Shown here piece after piece: positions 59,721-64,000 of a stretch of 64,000 bases of DNA. The notes beneath the pieces are model-generated. The model had not been told where the DNA came from and searched no databases. It saw only the letters and a program-made list of their open reading frames with translations. A program made the position numbers and the translations under genes. This DNA is from Gordionus sp. m RMFG-2023 (lineage: Eukaryota; Nematomorpha; Gordioida; Chordodea; Parachordodidae). How positions within the stretch are numbered: the stretch's first letter is position 1; each line of letters starts with the position of its first letter. The stretch spans positions 7,256,846 through 7,320,845 of the forward strand of contig NC_088779.1 of NCBI RefSeq assembly GCF_954871325.1, read 5' to 3'.

Positions 59721-61145
59721 AATCATATTTATCATTTTAATGTATTTTTTCAAGTAGTTAAAATTATAATATTTAAAATCCCTTACATATTTAATATTAT
59801 TAAAAATTTAGAAATCTTAATCAGCAATATCCATGTCTACAGAAGCTTATATTATTTTTTAAATATATATAAGTAGACAAAGTATTAACATCATGCAAAA
59901 ACGTTATAATCCCGAATAAAAGAGATTGGAAGGTCTTAGATGGGGATAAAAAATATAGGGGTGGATTAGAGAGTAGAAGTTGGCCAAATATAAGTACTTA
60001 TAATTTATATCAATATATATTTATTTTTTTCAATAAACTATGGTATAAATTATGTAAAATACATTTTGTTTTAAAATGAAACATGGCCTAATCGTTCATG
60101 ATCTTTAAATTTTTTAGATAATTAATAAAAATGCAAATTTTATTAATCTGAACATATAAAAATTTAATTGGTATAAAAGGATGAGAGAGTTGTATGTTTT
60201 CCTAACACACTTCACTTTTGATAAAGATTTACCGTTTTTAATATTTAAAAAATATTTCTTAAATTTTTTATTAGTGGAATGAATTTTTAAATTAATATAA
60301 AAATGTTTTTATTAAAAGATTAAACCTTTTTTTTATGTTATATTTATAGGTAAATATATCGTAAAATATGGCTCGTATTAAACAAGTTGATAAAAAATTA
60401 ATATTAAAAAAGGATCTTAAGAAAATTTTCTATAAAAATATTATTATACTTACGATGGCACTCGCTGAATTTGAGTGGCAATACCAATATAAATAATATA
60501 GCAATTATATTCATTTTTTGTAAAATTAATATTAAAAAAAAATGATTTATAAAACAAAATTGTTTTAATAAAGGAAAAAACAATCAATTAGAAAGTCAAA
60601 ATTTTAAAATATAATTTTTTTTAATGGAGCTTTGATTGAGATAGTACCATTTGTACGGCCCGGCCCTGCCCGGATTTTTTTTGGCCCAGCACTGCCCGTG
60701 TACCCGGGCTGGACTTGGCCGGGCCTGCAGGTCACTGATCTTTATAAAGGAACGATTTTTTTAATTAATTTATAATTAGGCAAAAACTATAATTTAAAAA
60801 TCCTTATGATATTTATTTAAATACTAATATTTTTAGAGTAAAAATTTTTTGTTATTTTAAGTTTAGATTTTGTTGAAGGTTTTTTTTAAACTCAGCAAGG
60901 GAAGGAAAGGAAAAGAAAAGAAAAGGAAAGGAAAAAGCTTCCTAAAATCCTGTCATGTAGACCCTGCCCACAACTGGCAATAGAATAAGAACCTTTTTAT
61001 TAAATATTATAATTTAATGGAACTTTTACATTATCTTTCATTATAATGGGCATTCATTATTTAAGATAATGAACCATCGATAGTGCCATCATCTATGGGC
61101 TATCACTTAATACTAGCAAATGTAAACTTTGCTCTTCATACATAT
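59605..61145. repeat. Family R unit, copy 3 (partial)
   Basis: Starts with the junction sequence (59605-59720) and follows the same order as 49081-49900 and 50180-50530, including TCCATGTCTACAGAAGC and CCTGTCATGTAGACCCTGC. It is interrupted by the MITE at 60648-60737 and by purine-rich GGAAAGGAAAAG (60895-60940), and stops before the MULE. Confidence 0.7.
60648..60737. mobile_element. GC-rich hAT-like MITE, copy 3 (opposite orientation)
   Basis: 90 bases: CATTTGTACGGCCCGGCCC ... GGGCCTGCAGGTCACTG. The complement of the right end is CAGTGACCTGCAGGCCCGGC, the same as the left ends at 18729 and 53806. No exact 8-bp flank repeat is seen. Confidence 0.7.
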
Positions 61146-61163
61146 CATCCTAAATATGGAGTT
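61146..61163 (+). repeat. 18-bp direct repeat, left of MULE
   Basis: CATCCTAAATATGGAGTT, exactly repeated at 63483-63500; each copy abuts an end of the MULE. See the entry for the element. Confidence 0.9.
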
Positions 61164-61681
61164 GGTTCCACGTCATTACAGAGAAACCATTACAGAGAAT
61201 GTATTTTACAGAGAAACCTTTATAGAGAAAACAATAATAGAGAATGCACTTATAGAGAAAACAATTATAGAGAAAGTCGTTTATAGAGAATTATTTTATA
61301 GAGAAAACAATTATAGAGAATGTCGTTTACAGAGAATGATTATATAGAGAATGATTTTATAGAGAATGATTTTACAGAGAATGTTTTTATAGAGAATGAT
61401 TTTATAGAGAATGATTTTACAGAGAATGATTTTACAGAGAATGATTTTATAGAGAATGTATTTTATAGAGAATTATTTTATAAAAATTTTTTTTAAAGAA
61501 TATGATTATTTTATAAAAAAAATTATTTAAAGAATATGACTATTTTATAAAAAAAATATGATTAATTTATAAAAAATGTTATAAATTTTTTTGTAAATTT
61601 ATGTGCTCTGCATAGTCAAAGGGGGAAAAAAATTATATGAAATATTAATAAATATTAAAATTACCTTATATAAGCGAATTA

Positions 61682-62633
61682 TTGGGCAGTTTTTATTGTA
61701 AGAAAATAAAAAATTTAAAATTTTTATCAACATGTGATAAATGGTATGCAGATGGCACATTCAAGACATGTCCTCCTCTCTTCCAGCAAATATACACCAT
61801 CCACGGGATGAAACATAAAACCATTATCCCATGTCCTGATGACATCACGTCGCCAACAAGATTACCTTAATATTTTCAATCAAATAAAAAATTTCCAAAT
61901 TTTTTTAAATCCTAAATTCATCATGATCGACTTTGAATTAGCAGCCTTATCTGCTTTTAAACAGTCGTTTCCACTGACTGCGATCCGCGGGTGCCTGTTT
62001 CATATGTCGCAATGCATATGGCGCACTGTTCAAAAAAAATTCATTAATTTGCAATGCATATAAAACGCAAAAGATTTTGCTATGTACATAAAAATGTTAA
62101 TTATGTACCAGTGGAGGATGTAATTCATGGATTCGAGGAATTATGTGCCTCTGAATTCTATCAAGAAAATAGGAATATTCTCGCCCCCTTGATAGAATAC
62201 TTTGAAGAGACGTGGATTGGAAAAATGATAGCTATGGAGAGGAGGTCGCCAATATTTAGCATTTCTCTATGGAATTGCTACGAATCAACACTAGTTGGTG
62301 AACCGAATACCAATAATTCAGTAAAAGGCTGGCATCGAAGTTTTTCGTCTCATATAAGTTCCCATCATCCAACGATCTGGAAATTTATAAAGAGTTAGTA
62401 ATTATATTATATTAAAAATTTTAAAAACTTTTCCATTTTTAGCTCTCAAAGATGAAGATAGCCTGAATTGTTACAAATTGGAACAATACTCTTTAGGATT
62501 AATGGCCCCGCTGTCAAAGAAAGAATATCGCGAAAGATCCAAAAGGATTTTTCTAATTGTTGAAGATTTTTATTCAAGAACTATGCTGGATTATTTAAGG
62601 GCTTTATCCCAAAATATAAATTTAAATGTTTAA
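61682..62633 (+). pseudogene. MULE transposase, two exons, inactive
   Basis: DDE transposase. The first part (61682-61835) reads STCDKWYADGTFKTCPPLFQ (first Asp at 61751-61753) then IYTIHG. The second, in another frame (61839-62063), reads IMIDFELAALSAF (second Asp 61929-61931) and CLFHMSQCIWRTVQ. The third (62054-62393) has YVPVEDVIHGFEEL and NNSVKGWHRSF, where the usual catalytic Glu (NxxExWH) is Lys (62324-62326). An intron of 49 bases follows (62394-62442, GTTAGT ... TTTTTAG), joining FIK to TLKDEDSLNCYKLEQY and ending LDYLRALSQNINLNV, stop 62631-62633. The N-terminal DNA-binding region is missing: the frame starts inside the left inverted repeat. Two frame changes plus the Glu-to-Lys change make it inactive. 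Confidence 0.9.
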
Positions 62634-63189
62634 TTTAATCATATAATTGTATTTTTTATATTAATATAATATTTATACTATGTTTATTTGGATTTATTAT
62701 GAATAAATATTTATTTGATATTTAATGAATAATGCTATGCTCTTATTTAGTAGATTAACTAGATTTATCTTATAAAAACTTCGAATACTTAACCAATGAA
62801 TATCTTAACCAATGAATATAAATATATTATAATATTGGGTTTAACGTAATTTAATTGATCCAGATTGTAATAATTTTCTTACAATAAAAACTGCCCAATA
62901 ATTAGCTTATATAAGGTAATTTTAATATTTCATATAATTTTTTTACCACTTTGACTATGCAGAGCACACAAATTTACAAAAAAAATTTATAACATTTTTT
63001 ATAAAATAATCATATTTAAAAATAATTCTCTATAAAATACATTCTCTATAAAATCATTCTCTGTAAAATCATTCTCTATAAAACTTTCTCTATAAAATCA
63101 TTCTCTATAAAATCATTCTCTGTAAAATCATTCTCTGTAAAATCATTCTCTGTAAACGACATTCTCTATAATTGTTTTCTCTATAAAAA

Positions 63190-63400
63190 TTTCTCTGTAA
63201 AATACATTCTCTATAAAATAATTCTCTATAAAATAATTCTCTATAAAATAATTCTCTATAAAATAATTCTCTATAAAATAATTCTCTATAAAATAATTCT
63301 CTATAAAATAATTCTCTATAAAATAATTCTCTATAAAATAATTCTCTATAAAATAATTCTCTATAAAATAATTCTCTATAAAATAATTCTCTATAAACGA
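63190..63400 (+). repeat. 15-bp tandem array in the MULE right arm, about 14 copies
   Basis: Perfect TTCTCTATAAAATAA units in a row, giving the minus-strand translation FIENY repeated (63143-63403), which is not a gene. The left arm has only degenerate units, so the expansion happened after insertion or in one arm only. Confidence 0.95.
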
Positions 63401-63482
63401 CATTCTCTATAATGGTTTTCTCTGTAAAAGTTTCTCTATAATTGTTTTCTCTGTAAATGTTTCACTGTAATGACGCGATACC

Positions 63483-63500
63483 CATCCTAAATATGGAGTT
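63483..63500 (+). repeat. 18-bp direct repeat, right of MULE
   Basis: CATCCTAAATATGGAGTT, identical to 61146-61163. Confidence 0.9.
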
Positions 63501-64000
63501 CAACCTTTAGAAATAGCCAAAATAATATCTAACCTATATAAATTAAATATTTGACCCCTGATTATTTATTTTTAAAAATAATTAAAAAGTTGTAAAACTG
63601 TTTAAGCATAAGGTTAAACCATGAAAAAGACTTATACAAAACTAAGAAATATAGATTCTTAAAGCGATATTCCAAAAATATAGAGTTTCAACCTCGAGCT
63701 TAAATTAAAATTAATATGCTTTAACTTGTATTGAAACTATAAAATAAATTAGTCGTTATCACTATACAACATAGTGTAACAACAAAAACTCAGCTAATAA
63801 ATAAAATTGAAATTAATTAAAAAATATTAACCTTATATCGAGACTACTTTAACCTTAGCCTCATATATCTAAGCATCTAAAAGCCAAGAGTTCTATTTTG
63901 CAATCAGATCCAGGTACCAAAGCCATAAAATAGAACAAAAAAGTAGCCCAAATTATAGGGTTAGAAGTTAATCACGCCAAATCCTAAACTTACTATATAA
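63501..64000. other. Spacer at the window end, nothing recognised
   Basis: Somewhat less AT-rich than average, no open frame or repeat that I can name. Confidence 0.4.

Larger units (their letters stand above)
61164..63482 (+). mobile_element. MULE transposon with long, internally tandem inverted repeats
   Basis: The left end GGTTCCACGTCATTACAG and the complement of the right end GGTATCGCGTCATTACAG match at 15 of 18 positions. Arms of about 540 and 610 bases (61164-61705 and 62873-63482) carry degenerate to perfect 15-bp units (AGAGAATGATTTTAT-type on the left; TTCTCTATAAAATAA-type on the right). Inner arm parts match closely, including TTATTGGGCAGTTTTTATTG. A MULE transposase lies between. 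The flanks are an 18-bp direct repeat, longer than the 8-11 bp usual for this superfamily. Confidence 0.9.

Noticed and set aside
61180-61460. Regular repeats with spacers resembling a CRISPR array
   Set aside because: The units are degenerate 15-bp tandem repeats without unique spacers, lie in a transposon arm, and the genome is animal.
63143-63403. FIENY-repeat protein
   Set aside because: It is a translation of the 15-bp array in the MULE arm.

Overview
The window is very A+T-rich (by eye roughly three quarters or more) and reads as an invertebrate animal genome that I cannot name further. The evidence is spliced transposon genes with short AT-rich introns, a Harbinger element carrying a MADF-BESS protein, hAT elements with BED fingers, a metazoan-type MULE transposase, a Helitron with an animal-type Rep-helicase, and many decayed non-LTR reverse transcriptases. 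I found no intact host gene, tRNA, rRNA or CRISPR array. The 64 kb is a gene desert built from layers of transposons and AT-rich repeat families.

Layout. 1-4050: two tandem copies of a 2.0-2.6 kb AT-rich unit (family T). 4052-12522: a palindromic element with long minisatellite-like arms, in whose loop sits a Helitron; its coding body is 6661-10874, its 3' end is a hairpin plus CTAG at 11834, and its 5' end is inferred at 4483. 12523-16000: more AT-rich tandem units with poly-C runs. 16439-20760: a decayed hAT with a BED finger, a reverse transcriptase fragment, a short GC-rich hAT-like MITE with exact target duplication, a second BED-finger copy, and family S. 20760-24800: more family T and a reverse transcriptase C-terminus. 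26090-28095: an unclassified element with about 500-bp inverted repeats and a zinc-binding protein. 28100-35290: AT-rich repeats, a 106-bp tail identical to one at 43.2 kb, a reverse transcriptase fragment and family S. 35300-36345: a 1-kb AATGA-type microsatellite, directly beside a 1.57-kb PIF/Harbinger element (36375-37940). 39690-42235: a reverse transcriptase copy split by a hAT with exact 8-bp target duplication. 42950-45841: two more reverse transcriptase 3' fragments and a palindromic MITE. 47640-61060: a 3.2-kb repeat unit (family R, minus-strand reverse transcriptase) and a second repeated segment (Q), present in two or three copies, cut by palindromic and GC-rich MITEs and a lone MULE end. 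61164-63482: a MULE with long, internally tandem inverted repeats and an 18-bp direct repeat at its borders.

The elements do not form a pathway; what they show is order of insertion. Helitron inside palindrome, hAT inside LINE, MITE inside LINE and MULE ends inside family R give a relative chronology. The 106-bp identical tail and the sharp MULE and hAT borders mark the youngest events. All autonomous coding regions seen look broken, except the MADF-BESS gene of the Harbinger element, whose second exon is open. Calls rest on motif recognition by eye; no alignment or database search was run.
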